64,000 nucleotides of DNA, from NCBI RefSeq assembly GCF_023898315.1, contig NC_064615.1, positions 737,473,450-737,537,449 of the forward strand, read 5' to 3'. The position numbers and the translations under genes were made by a program. Below the pieces are notes generated by a model that was not told where the DNA came from, searched no databases, and saw only the letters and a program-made list of their open reading frames with translations. Source of the stretch: Schistocerca nitens. Lineage: Eukaryota; Arthropoda; Insecta; Orthoptera; Acrididae. Positions 44,666 through 56,170 of the stretch are shown in pieces. Numbering within the stretch: the stretch's first letter is position 1; every line of letters starts with the position of its first letter.

Positions 44666-44984
44666 ATGTGTACTCTTTACCACCCTAAGTTTTTTTTACA
44701 TGTATTACCAAATACCATTTCAAATAATTGTTTCATGAACTTAGCAAACTGCATCATTCAACTTAGAAACATTGTTTGCTGGAAAGACACCCATGAAGCA
44801 GGATCACCATGCACAGCACAAGACTTCTATGTAAACTTCTCAGGTAAACACTGTGCTAGCAGAAGGACTCACCCAGTGTTTCTAGAATAACAGAAAATTC
44901 AAGAAACTAAAATGCCAAAGAGAATAAAACCTCCTGTTTTATATTAACCAACAAAGTCTGAAATGGAACTGGATACATATATAG

Positions 44985-46010
44985 ACAAAGCAAGAGGTTA
45001 TCCTACTTCTCCTCTCGCTATCTACCATGTCACCAAAATGGAGACAGGGTGAAAGAAGATCTCTTCTGAATAATCGCCCATGTACTGCAATTAAATGTGA
45101 ATATTTTAAGGACACACATGGGGGAAGTACAGCTTGTGCCTATACACAAGAGAGACCCATTCAAACCTGCAGACAACATTGTGTGCTATGGCTGCATGAT
45201 CCATATAAAGGATGAAATAGGTTATGAGGGGCACAGGGATGAAGTGGCAATATTTGTACACAATATGTACCATTTTGTACCTTGTTGCACTTAGTCACCC
45301 ACCTTAAAGTATTACTTGTTCAGATTTACTCACCATTAAAAATAACTGTGTGTTCCTTGTATCTCCAGCCTCATGAACTGGTCAAACTCTTGAGGCTGTT
45401 ACCCACGAGCTACCTCATCTCTTTCTCTCTCTCTCGGAGATTGCTATGTGCATTGTGTGCAGTTGCCCACCACATACATCTGTCTCAGAGGTCGAGTATT
45501 GGAGAGGTTTCTCATGTTGTATGGTATTTGCCTCCTAAATATAGAGAAAGCGACACATTTCTGCACTGTGAACAGATCATCTGCAGCTATTGATCTTTCA
45601 CATTTTTCTCCCATGCTAGCTGAAACAGGATTTGCACTTCAGTGACCATTTTCCAATTTGGATCCATCTGCGGGATACATCAGTATCTGTGACCATGACA
45701 CCTATATAAACGTTGAACAAAGCCAGATGGACACTTTACAGCAACCTGGCTGTATTCCAACACCAATCCAGTATCCAGGACATTGTTGAACATGTAACTA
45801 CTGCCATCACAGGGTCACCGCTGTGACTATTCTGAAGTTATCTGTTAAACGTGGCAGATTGGCAGTCCTGTGGTGGAGCAAGGAATGCCGTTTAGCCATC
45901 AGGGATTTATGGATGGCACTGCAAAAGTTCCATTGTAACCTTTCTGCTGATAGCAACCTTTTACATTGCTCAGGCAAAAGCTTGATGCATTATCAGAGCA
46001 AAAAGCGATT
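44985..46010 (+). mobile_element. Jockey/I-type LINE endonuclease fragment
   Basis: Plus-strand blocks in several frames follow the order of a LINE endonuclease: IHKRDPFKPADNIVCYGCMI at 45152, GYEGHRDEVAIFVHNMYHFVP at 45222 (read in parts; the GG-V-A-I-F-V pattern), VLLVQIYSPLKITVCSLYLQP at 45310, then FCTVNRSSAAIDLSHFSP near 45560 (the T-x-x-S-x-x-x-IDL pattern) and DHFPIWI-like sequence. The linker LAVLWWSKECRLAIRDL at 45865 follows. It stops abruptly near 46010 where the Penelope-like element begins. Confidence 0.65.
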
Positions 46011-46443
46011 GTTGCAACAATCTTTCTGATGATGAAATCTTCTCGGGTTATCAGCTGAGTTAAGGCATCGTTCTGTAGCAACGTTTCAACAAGTTTTCTA
46101 CTTCTCATCTTCAGGTGAAGTGTCAGGTTCACGTCCTGTCTGGTTCTTTACATCTGCTAGAGCGCAGGCTCATCTGCGTCAGCAGTGCCAATTGCATGCC
46201 TCTGGAACTGGTGCCGCAGCACATGGTGAAGTCGCAGCCGGTGGTGATAGGGCCTCCCTGGATGCTGGCAGGTGAGGGCGTCATGTCCTTGTAAGGCCTG
46301 TCCATTCCATCTGCTGGTGTTGCCAGTTTCACATTGGAGCATTCTCGTCGTATTTTGTTATTGCTGCATCCCATGCAGTGCTAAGTTGGAAATCACTGTC
46401 TCGGTTGACAAGGTTATCAAGGACTCTTATCTCCACAGCCTCT

Positions 46444-46701
46444 TCAAAGATTGATTCCCAGAACCCATTCACCCTGCACAGCGGCTTTGTTTGTTCTTAA
46501 TGAAACATATGGTTTTCCTTGAGACTGTTCTGCCACTGCAGATTTATCCGTTTGGCATAGACGAATGCTCCTTACATGTTCTAAGCGGCACTGCGATATA
46601 TATTGCTGCATCTGGCCAATGTACTGTTTGCCATGCTCGCAGCTGATGCTGTAGACCCCAGTTATCTGTATTCCTAGTTTATCCTTCACTAAGCGTAGCA
46701 T
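46444..46701 (-). pseudogene. GIY-YIG endonuclease domain of the Penelope-like element
   Basis: The core motif reads GVYSISCEHGKQYIGQ, that is GVY followed by YIG at the usual spacing, then Arg in RLEHVRSIRL and Lys in DKSAVAEQS, all part of the Penelope endonuclease pattern. It cuts target DNA to prime reverse transcription. The family's His after AVAEH is Gln here. The frame is shifted relative to the RT. Confidence 0.75.
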
Positions 46702-47177
46702 ATTCTTGATTTAGGCCGATAAGCAGAAGATGGTTTTAATGTTGCTCTTTTCTAATATCTTGACAATCTTTGTTATGGGTGGCCCAGCTTATGGAAGAAA
46801 TGCCAAGCCCTTAGTGTCTTCTTCACGTGCGTCTTCTCTCTTTGTCTTCCCTGACTGGAAAGCATGTCTTACCTGTGTCTCAGAATAGCCATTCTCATGA
46901 AAGGGTTTCCCCAAGTGCTGCAGTTGGGCAGGTAGACTTTCCTTGTCTCATATGTCTCGTGCTCTGCACACCAAGGTAGTGAGCACAGATTTGCATTGTG
47001 CTGGATGGTGGCAGCTACTGGCATTAAGGTACAGGTCAGTGTGTCTTCTTTCTGTAAACAGAATGACCTAATGTGTGATGAGTCTTCTTCTTTATCGTGA
47101 TGTCTACAAAAGGCAGGCATCTGTTTTCATCCATCTCCAAGGGGATTTTAATGTTGTCATGGATGCCATTGCGGTGG

Positions 47178-48071
47178 TTAAGAAATTCTTGTAGATTTCC
47201 TTCGCCTTGGCGCCAAACCACAAACGTTGTCCACGTAGTAGTCAAACATCTTTGGTTTCAGACACGCCGTTTCGAGAGCCATTTCTTTGAACTGTTCCAT
47301 GTTTAGGTTTGCGATATGTGGCACCAATGGGGAACCCATGAACACTCCGCCTATCTGTTGATAGAATTTACCACAACATTGGAAGTATGTGATAGTGAAT
47401 GCATGGTGAGACAGTTTCACTGTGTCTTCGTCAAAGTGGTCTCTTAGTAATGTCAACGAGTATTCAAGAGGTACTCGTGTGAAGAGGGATGTGACACCAA
47501 AGCTGACCAAGATGTCTCCTTTGTCCAGACATGTCCCTTGAAGTATCTTCACAAACCCCATCGAGTTTTTGACATGGTGAGGACAAATGCCCACAAGAGG
47601 TCTCAATAGTTGCGATGGGTGTTTGGCTGTTTCACAAGTTGGTGAATTTATTGTGTCCAGTATTGGACGTAGTGGAACTCCCTTCTTGTGTATCTGAAAG
47701 TCTGTACAGACGGGGTGATATCGGAGCTCTGGGGTACAGCATTCTAACTATGTCCTTTTCCATTACTGGGTTGTCCAGCAATGAGATTGTCTTCCTCGTC
47801 ACTGTTTGTAGGCTAGATCCTGCAAGTAGTCAACTAATCGTAGCAGTACCGTCGCATTGACTTTGTTTGCTGCTAGGACGACTATATCTTCATCTTCTCG
47901 TAGATCGCGTATCGCCCTATGTTCAGCTGTGGATATGTTTGTTTTTGGCATTTTTGCTTTTTCCAGTACCCTGCAAGTCTCCCTTGTGGTCTCTTTGGCA
48001 GCGTCGGTGGGAAGCACTTGAATGGCCTGCTCGACACTACTGATGATCTCTTGTTGTTGAAATGTTGCCAC
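47178..48071 (-). pseudogene. Penelope-like reverse transcriptase, broken
   Basis: Minus-strand frames show an N-terminal helix region (48071-47799), then PHHVKNSMGFVKIL, VSFGVTSLFTRVPLEYSL (the D-V-x-SLFT-x-VP pattern with the first catalytic Asp replaced by Gly), IGGVFMGSPLVPHIANL and MFDYYVDNVCGL. The YVDD box reads YVDN, so at least two catalytic positions are altered. Several frame changes separate the parts. Confidence 0.75.
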
Positions 48072-48129
48072 AGAATGCCCCCTTGACTTGGCTGATCAGC
48101 CGAGAAGACTTCATCACTGAAATTTACCA

Positions 48130-50340
48130 AGAAAATCTAAATTCGCAAATAATATTTCTATTTATTAAATACTTCACGTGGTCAGCAAAGATATGGGAGT
48201 TGATAAGAATCAGTGGGAAAGGTAGTGTAGTGGCGCAGTGGCCTTACAGGATAACTGTGCCCAAAGCATTACACCAGAAGCTACAGACCAGAAAATGACA
48301 AAACACTTCAAGCCGAGGTCTAGATAGGGGAGATCTGGACACCAATGTCCCTTTAGGTGCTGTCATATTGTGGGGTAGAGCAGACAATGCAGTGTAATGT
48401 CGCTAGGGAAGGGAGCAGTTGCTTTTGGAAATTATCATTCTGAAGCTAGTTTTTGCATCTCTAAGTTGGAAATTAAATTTTTAAGTTTAAAAATAAAATT
48501 TTGATAATGTGTAACATTGATATATAGTAAAATGGTATGACCTCGGAAATTTTTGTACGTGGTCAACATAAAATTTGACAGTAAAATCTGATTCAGCACT
48601 GCCACAATCAAGCCAAGGCTGTCATGTCTATTAGTGAAGCGTCTGGGTGATCAGTTACATAATTTGTGCATATTACTGGTGCCATCTTTATGTAGAGAAA
48701 GCTTTGTAGGAATGTAACTATGAAAACAGCACCATTTTCAAATGATGAGTTTTGAGGATATTGAAAAAAATCTCATGTTTATCTTGGTGTTAATGATGTT
48801 CTAATCTTTAATGTATCCTGAGTGAACAATAAATGTTTCAAGCAGAAACTGCATCTCACGAAAATCGTTTGTAACTCATTACCTGCCAAGTGTCCCTTCT
48901 TGTGTGCCTACACATAACACTAGTGGGTGGAACATACTGGCTGGGAAAGCTCACTAGGCATACTGTTGCACCCATTCCTCCCTTACATTTTTTTTAATTT
49001 ACTAATAATATTGTTCTTAAATGATTGGAAGCATGGAAGGATTACTTTACCTAATATTTAAAGCATAACATACAATTTTATGTTCCCCAGATACCTTTGA
49101 GGAAAGCAGAATTTTGTTAATGAAAAAGGTTTTTCCCTTTCAGTGCAGGACAATTTACATCGTGCATCGTTAACCCAAAATCACACTTGTTGCAATAAGA
49201 GTGAATAGGGCTACATTGTCTCTGACCAGCATACTCCATCATACTTTTGCTTTCGCTGCCTCAAGTCAAACCAGTATATCAAATGGCAGAGTGATAAGGA
49301 AAAAGCAAACATTAACAATGAATAAAATTTCATATAATAGTGCAAGTACTTATTTCACTGCACGTTTTTAAGTTAAAGACTGTAAATTATAAGTTTATTA
49401 AAGTCCCAAGTGAAGAATGGTGCATCTTTGCACCTTTAAGTAATCACAACAAAACTACAATTTGTCATAGTATTGGTGGCTGTAACTTATTTGGCTTTAC
49501 AAGAGTGGTACGTTTGATGAAACAATCCAATTAATTTAGCATCTTTGATAAATGGCAGTACATGGATATGAAATATTTACTAAAACTTTTATCAGATTTA
49601 TATCTCCTGAAAATCAGGATGCAAATAATTTAACTGCTATCGGTGCTGCTTTGTGAGACTTGTAACTTTAACATTTGATCAGCTGAAAATTCATTAGTTT
49701 TGGCAAACTAATATGGTACCTGAAAATGCACATTATTTTTCACAGTTCAGAATAACACAAAAGACATGAGATTACTAATTTCTTGAACAGCACTTAGTAG
49801 TTCAGTTCTCGCGTAGGTCTCTACAAATGTCAATCGAGAAGCTTACTAAGTTCACATGGTACACGAAAAATATATTTATCTCTTGAAAGTATTTTTATAT
49901 CACTATGAATACTGTTCCCCTCTACAACAGGTCAGAGGGAATTTCAGTGAAAGCCCAGAGAAAACGTAGCTAACATCTAGTATCAAAGTACCTTGTGCCA
50001 TGAAATTGTAGCAAAAAAAACAAAGGGATAAAAAATGGACCATTAAAAGCAGACCCACTTGATTTACTTTGACAGGCATTACATAACCTGCCAGAGACAG
50101 TAATTTTACCAGCACAACGGTTAGAGAGATTGCAAAAATCAGTAAGTCACTTAAAAACAGTAACTCTTCTGGTTATGTTTCAGCAAAAGCAAGCCTACGG
50201 AAAACATTTGCTGGCTTGATAGCAATCTTTAACTTTATATACTGCTCTGTTGCATTTCAAATCTGGAAATAACTGTGCCTAATAGACTGTACTGTATAGT
50301 GACACTACTTCCGTATCAGGTACAGATTAATTATGTTTAT
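48130..50340. other. No gene recognised
   Basis: No coding block, RNA gene or repeat boundary that I can support. Short frames only. Confidence 0.4.
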
Positions 50341-50349
50341 AGCCAAAAG

Positions 50350-50960
50350 TGTCAATCACAAGAGCAAGAAACGGATGAAAGAAACCAATATGCTGAAGGC
50401 AGCTTCACTAATATAGCTTGATTGTTCAAACATTCAGTTGCCTTTTTCAATGTGTTCCAAATTTTGTTAGTGTCTGTAAAGTTCTCAGTTAAAAAATATA
50501 CCACAACCTGCTTCCAGTGCACTGTTAATCCTTGCACCACAGAAACTAAAACATATGTGGCAAGTTGCGGCTCTGCTGAGCTGCTTAACTATTCACTTAC
50601 AAATCCTTTTAAACTTTTTTTTAAATATTCAACAAATGGTCTGATGGTCATTTCATCCAATGAAAGTACACACAGTTTTCCCTGCATATCTTGAGACTGC
50701 AGCTTCTTACCTAACAAATCAATATCGTCGTGCTTGAATACCAAGTGTAAATTTGCAGGCTCCAATCCCCCCCCCCCCCCCCCAATTGTTCTTGTCTGTG
50801 CTCCTCAGAAACTCATAACCCCTTGTACCAGCAGCATATTTCACTTTCAGAGCAAATCACAATTTCATTTGACTATTTATAAGGGTCTGATTCAGAAACA
50901 CTTTCCAAGTACTACATCTGGTCTGGGTGTAAAACTATGTTAAGTATGCTCTCCATTGCA
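50350..50960 (-). pseudogene. P-element/THAP9-like transposase fragment
   Basis: On the minus strand three blocks follow the order of P-type transposases: ALKVKYAAGTRGYEFLRS at about 50865-50810, then KLCVLSLDEMTIRPFVEY at about 50680-50625 (the LDEM block with a catalytic Asp), and, after one stop, TYVLVSVVQGLTVHWKQVVV with YFLTENF near 50555-50470 (the V-x-G-x-x-x-x-WK-x-P-V-x-YF pattern). A poly(C) run of 17 at 50767-50783 lies between the first two. No THAP domain or ends were found. This is a fragment, and matching is by motif. Confidence 0.6.
50767..50783. repeat. Poly(C) run of 17
   Basis: Homopolymer inside the P-like fragment; it breaks the frame and is a likely site of sequencing length error. 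Confidence 0.9.
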
Positions 50961-51424
50961 GCTGTCTCCTCTTTCATCTGAGGGGAGAGAAGAATATTTT
51001 ATATAGGCATATCACCCAAACATATGGAAGTGATAACAACACACTTCTTTCTATTGGATTTTATTAATGATTAAAGTGGCATCAATATAAAACATAACAT
51101 CTGCTCTCCATCTCTTGTCCTGCAACTGCCAATGTACATTATCATCTTCAGTTGTACTGCATGTCTCCTGTTGCTGTTAACATTTTTCTTCCTCAGAGTC
51201 TCAGGTGGGTGAATATGTAATTACTAAATTCCACTATGCCACTGTTAAAAATGTTCAAATAAAGGCTAAAGTTGAAATAGCCTTTTCCGTAGGCATTTCA
51301 GTAGCACTAGGCCTATGCTGCCTTCAAGAGATTTACATATCAACTAACCTCAAGTGTAGTAGTTGCTGTTATTTTATTTTATCAATGATAATTTAACCAC
51401 TGGTACGTAATTAGTGTATCAGGT
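50961..51424. other. No gene recognised
   Basis: Between the P-like fragment and the LINE. The frame at 51205-51396 has no recognisable domain. Confidence 0.35.
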
Positions 51425-52471
51425 GTGACAATTGCTATCTTCCAATTAGTTTTTTGTATGAAAGATTTCACTGATTACATTACAAAGAAAAAATTCCATA
51501 TTGGTTACAGAATGCATGCCAGTACAGCATTGAGAATCAGTAGCTCAATAAACAAACCCCCTGAAAATGCACTTAGTATTACGGACAGCTGCTTTGAAAA
51601 GTTTCCCCCAAGCACTTTCACAGAAGTGAGCCCAAATAATATCCTAAAAATAGTGAAAAATTTCAAACCTTCAGTTAGTGTTGATTATTATGATATGTCA
51701 TGTAATTTGTTGAAAAATGTTATTGATTGTGTGATTTATCCCTCAACTGTTTGTATTAACAAATGCCTAGTTGAAAGTAAGTTCCCCGACATACTAAAAA
51801 TTTCTAGAGTTGTGCCCATATATAAAAAAGGGGAAAAGAACTGTCCCGTTAGTTACAGACCTGTATCCATAACCCCAGTTTTTTCAAAAATTTTAGAAAC
51901 AGTTATGTATGAGCAAGTTAGTGTCTACTTAGGTAAACTAAATATAATTAGTGATAAACAGTTTGGATTTAGGAAAGGTAAATCCACAACGTATGCAATG
52001 GACTCCCTCGTAAAATTAGTACTAGATGTGTTCGAGGCTAGGGACTACACCCAGGCTACTTTTTGTGACCTGAGCAGAGCCTTTGACTATGTAGAGCATG
52101 ACACTGTGCTGAATAAGCAAGTTTACTATGGTTTTGATGACAACAGTATAAATATGTTCAGGTATTTTCTAGAGAACTGTCAACAAGTTGTGTGCATTGG
52201 TAGGGAGAAATCAAATTTGGTTAATGTTAGGTACGGAGTGCCTCAAGGGTCGGTGCTTGGACCTTTACTGTTCATACTAATGATTAATGACCTGCCCTTG
52301 TTTATAAATTCTCACACAATATTGTATGCTGATGACACAACTTTTATACATAAAAACTCTGATCTAGGTACACCGAAAACACTGACCGAAAATACCCTTG
52401 CTCAGTCCTCATTATGGTTCAAAGATAATGGCTTCTTACTAAATGAAAACAACCCAGACACTTTACTTTAA
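51425..52471 (+). pseudogene. LINE reverse transcriptase, nearly intact segment
   Basis: In one open frame the RT blocks run: VVPIYKKGEKNCPVSYRPVS, ISDKQFGFRKGKSTTYAM, ATFCDLSRAFDYVEHD (first catalytic Asp), YGVPQGSVLGPLLFILMIND and HTILYADDTTFI with both Asp residues of YADD. This is the polymerase of a CR1/Jockey-type element. The frame shifts near 52455, and the conserved continuation (AKFLGVTIDNKLTWEPHIKN) is read in another frame after a stop, so only a small number of lesions separate it from a normal ORF2. Confidence 0.85.
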
Positions 52472-52499
52472 CCTCAAAGAGATTCCTAATGACCAAGAA

Positions 52500-52811
52500 C
52501 TATAAACTGCCAAATTTTTAGGTGTTACTATTGACAATAAATTGACATGGGAACCACACATTAAAAATATATTGGATAGGCTTTCAAGAGTTGTTTATCT
52601 AATTAGAAATTTAAAAAGACATGTTCCCAATGACTATGTGAGATCAGCATATTTTGCCTTCTTCCAAAGCATCATTACTTATGGAATCTTACTGTGGGGT
52701 AGTAGCTGTCATGTAAATGACATTTTACTTTTACAGAAGAAAGTAATAAGAATAATAACAGATTCTGATAAAACAGTACACTGTTTATTAAATTGCAGTG
52801 TCTTACAGTAG
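52500..52811 (+). pseudogene. LINE ORF2 C-terminal segment
   Basis: Continues the RT after the frame change: FLGVTIDNKLTWEPHIKNIL, then YVRSAYFAFFQSIITYGILL with WGSS, and LQKKVIRIITDS. This is the standard post-RT block of CR1/Jockey-type proteins. It stops early, at 52809-52811. Confidence 0.75.
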
Positions 52812-53209
52812 TAAACTTATTAATCTAAAATGTTTTATTGTAGATTAGAAACAATGTCTCTAATTTTGTGTTGAGAAGTGATATTCATAGCCACAATACT
52901 AGAAACAGAACATCTGTAGACGTGTCGTATCATAGATTATCAAAATCACAGAACTCCTACCTAGTTCTTGGACTAAGGATGTTTAATAGACTAAGTGCTG
53001 ACTGTAAATAGTTTTAAAGCTAAATTATACAAGCTACTAGTGAACAATCTGTTTTACACCACTGATGAATTTTTTGAAGATGAAAATACTGCATTCTAAT
53101 GTGTACCTATTTTATGTAAACCAATTTACATCAATATTGTAGTTTATGTAGAAATATATGCTCTTGACTTTGTCTATTGCTGTAATCAGCCGAATGACAA
53201 TAAAATTTT

Positions 53210-53243
53210 ATTATTACTATTATTATTATTATTATTATTATTA
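53210..53243. repeat. (ATT)n tail of the LINE
   Basis: Trinucleotide run directly after the LINE 3' end, consistent with a microsatellite 3' tail. Confidence 0.9.
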
Positions 53244-56170
53244 CAGAAACTACAGTAGGTCTACAGCAAAGTTTTAAACAGGGCTCTTTATACAAATTCC
53301 TGTGCATTCACAATGTAATTCAGGGAACAATTTGCTCACCCTAATTTGGTACCCTCACAGTCTAGTATCATTTCAGGCTACATAACTGATTGTTGTGTAG
53401 CTTACATACTACAATCTAAAATAAAGTTAACAGCTGCGTTATGTCGGAAACCTGTAAACATGAAAACTGGAAAATGTTGTTGAATATCTCACCTGCATTA
53501 ATGTCTGCTTAGGTTCCTATTCTTGCTTTTGGATATTTCCATTTAGAAGAGACTGGTTTTGGTGAATTCGGGACATCAAAATTCGTTGGAATTGCTTTCC
53601 AGTTTAACGATCTCCTTCAATCAGATCTTCTGAACTCAAACGTGAATTCTCAAAGTGAAGCTAAAATAAACCTTAAACATATATACTGTATAGTAAACTC
53701 ACGATATTCAGCTTTAATTCTTTTCACCAGTTACTTTACTTAAACTCACTCAACTTTGAATGTTTCATTGATTTCCATTGGTCTCTCCTACAGTTTTCTA
53801 ACTATTTAGCTCTCTGATCTTTGCCTGTAGGAAATCTCAATAACCTGCTCCATTTAGACAAATTGCTGCTACAATTTGGTACAGAACAGCAAACCAGTTG
53901 TAACCATAGACACTTTCTAGTGACAAACACTCCATGAATACAGTCGTTTTATAGACCCAAAATTACCACTATTGCAAAGGATCATGGTAGTGTGGCCAGA
54001 TATGTCTTATATAGACCTTACTTCAAACAATTTGAGTCTCTAATGCCAATCAGTATCCTATATTCCATCGTAGATAGGAATTATATGGGAGGAAATAGTT
54101 GGACTTAGGCTTCATCAACACTGAAAACTGGAAGAGTTGGAGCCTGTACTATCTATGGCTTGCAATACTACACCAAACCCAGAAAAGTTGCACCATGACA
54201 GCATTTGAATACTACATCAAAGAACTACTTTCTCATGATTTTTAAACCTTTTGTGGGCTGTGGGGGATATGCTTCCCACTAAATGTATTTGTGTGCAGCA
54301 TTTAAGGGGATATGTGTTACCACTTTTGTACACTCCTGGCATCTAATGGCAGTCCACTGCATCAACTGTAGTTTCTGTTTGCTGTAAAATATAGCATTCA
54401 GGACTGCGAGAAGTATATATCCCACCAAACAATAGTGTTTTAATAATTCTTGGGAAATATGCTTACCACAAAAGTAGTTTCTGGAAGGAGCTTGGGGAAT
54501 TTACCTACCACAAGATTAATCTGTCATTTGTAGTCCTTGGGAAGCAAGCTTAACACCAATTTAGGGGTATCCCAAAGTTTTTGATAATACGTCTTACCAC
54601 CTCCTTCTATACTTGACATCTTGTGGTAATACATTGCACCAGGTGTCTGAAAACTGCTACAACAATCAGTTTCTGTTTCTCATGGGATCAACTGTTGTCG
54701 GAATACATTGCTTCACTTCTACAATATACATTATTGTGATATGTATCAGCTTATACCCTTCTTGCGTGATAAAGTTTCTGGGATTGTTTTCACATTGTGC
54801 AGAGTAAACTTTAATATCGGTAACAAATAAAGTAAAGAAAAAAAGAAATAAAAACAGAAAACATAGTTTTTTTTTTTTTGTTTACATGTAATGCCAACAC
54901 ACAACAGCTCACAAAATGGAAGTGGCAAATCCATTTACACTTTAGTTATTATACCTCACAGATGTGCCATGGTGATATATGTACCACCATAGTTTTTAGT
55001 CCTAAATCACAAAAATAAAATTATCAAAAAAAGCAAATATAGACAGGTGATCACAATTCTAATAGCATAGCAAAAAATTATCTTCCCTGAGTTGCTACAA
55101 AAAATGTGCCTGTGAAAGAGTTGACAGAATTTGTTCTGAGGGACAATACACATTCTTGCAGGAAAGCAGTCGTAACCCCCTCCTGAGACCCTAGGAGGAT
55201 CACTCTGGAAAGCTCTCTTTTGTACATCACATTTCATTTTTAAAGAAGCCTTTTATAAGTTTTTAGAGGAGTACCAAAATCTGACAGTCATTTATGCTGA
55301 TAGGTTGAAGCAGGGCTGTACTGTAGATTGCTCAGTAGTTACCCTAGCACGGTCTTCAGGTTTAGGATTAGATTTCCAGAGGAAGCTGTCATCATTAAAT
55401 CATAGAGAATGGCTTTGGATCCTCAGGAAAAGTGTGTGTGTGATTGGTAATCATGTGATGTGGTAAAAATGTATTTAAAATTAGGTTATTGTGATGGGAT
55501 GAATATGCACCATGTGGAATTTTATTCTTCTCTCAGTGCTTCACCAAGACAGGAGATATTCAGTTAACTGTGCATTGCCATTTTGAAGATTTCAGTGAAA
55601 TACAGTGGTATCAAAATCTGCATAGGTTTGGCATGTTGTGACATATGGTGAAGTTCATTTAGTGTTTGCTACTCATAAAATTTTTAGTGTCTTAGAATTA
55701 ATAATTTGTAAATGTTTTTGTAGGTCTCCAGTCATTCTTTGGAATGAAGAATTAGCTGTTAAATTGAGAGAGCATAAACGGCTGCAGAACTGATTTAGAA
55801 CTGCTGTAGTTGAACTTAAAAATAAATTTAAGAAAACCAAGACCAGGGTGACCTTGCTAGCATTTTGACTCTCACTCACCATTTGTTATTTACATATACA
55901 GGGTGCAGAAAATTAGTGTTGTAAAGCACCAAGAGATTGTAAAGGATGGGCTTGAAAGACAAACTGAGGATAGGATCCCACATCCAAAGTTTTGGAGACA
56001 TAAGTCCTAGCAGTGCTTTTGTGACAGGTGTAGATGATTTTGATACCACGCAGTGTCCTGAATGCTCTCAGCACTACAGTGAGAAGTTCCACATGCAGTC
56101 TGCCTGCATACAAACTTACGCTTGCTGACAAAGGAGTTGCTTAGCAGTAGGTGTTGGCCTGGAAATGCTG
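53244..56170. other. No gene recognised
   Basis: A string CAGGGTGCAGAAAATTAGTG after TA at about 55900 resembles the end of a mariner-type transposon, but no partner end or coding block follows. A loosely repeated GGGATATGCTTACCAC-like motif occurs at 54260-54600. Otherwise nothing supported. Confidence 0.35.

Larger units (their letters stand above)
46025..48124 (-). mobile_element. Penelope-like element with inverted ends
   Basis: On the minus strand an RT (48071-47178) is followed by a GIY-YIG endonuclease (46701-46444), the order that defines Penelope-like elements. The two ends are related: 46025-46092 (TCTGATGATGAAATCTTCTC) resembles the reverse complement of 48053-48124 (CAGTGATGAAGTCTTCTCGG), so the element is bounded by imperfect inverted repeats of about 70 bp. 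It adjoins a LINE fragment on the left. Frame changes make it non-functional. Confidence 0.75.
51425..53243 (+). mobile_element. CR1/Jockey-like LINE, RT half, with (ATT)n tail
   Basis: A long RT frame (51425-52471) continues in other frames to about 52811, followed by a non-coding stretch and ATAAAATTTTATTATT leading into an (ATT)n run at 53210-53243. The endonuclease is missing, so the copy is 5'-truncated. It is less decayed than the other LINEs here. Confidence 0.8.

Noticed and set aside
55900-55960. Transposon end CAGGGTGCAGAAAATTAGTG
   Set aside because: No inverted partner or transposase was found downstream; a single end-like string is not enough.
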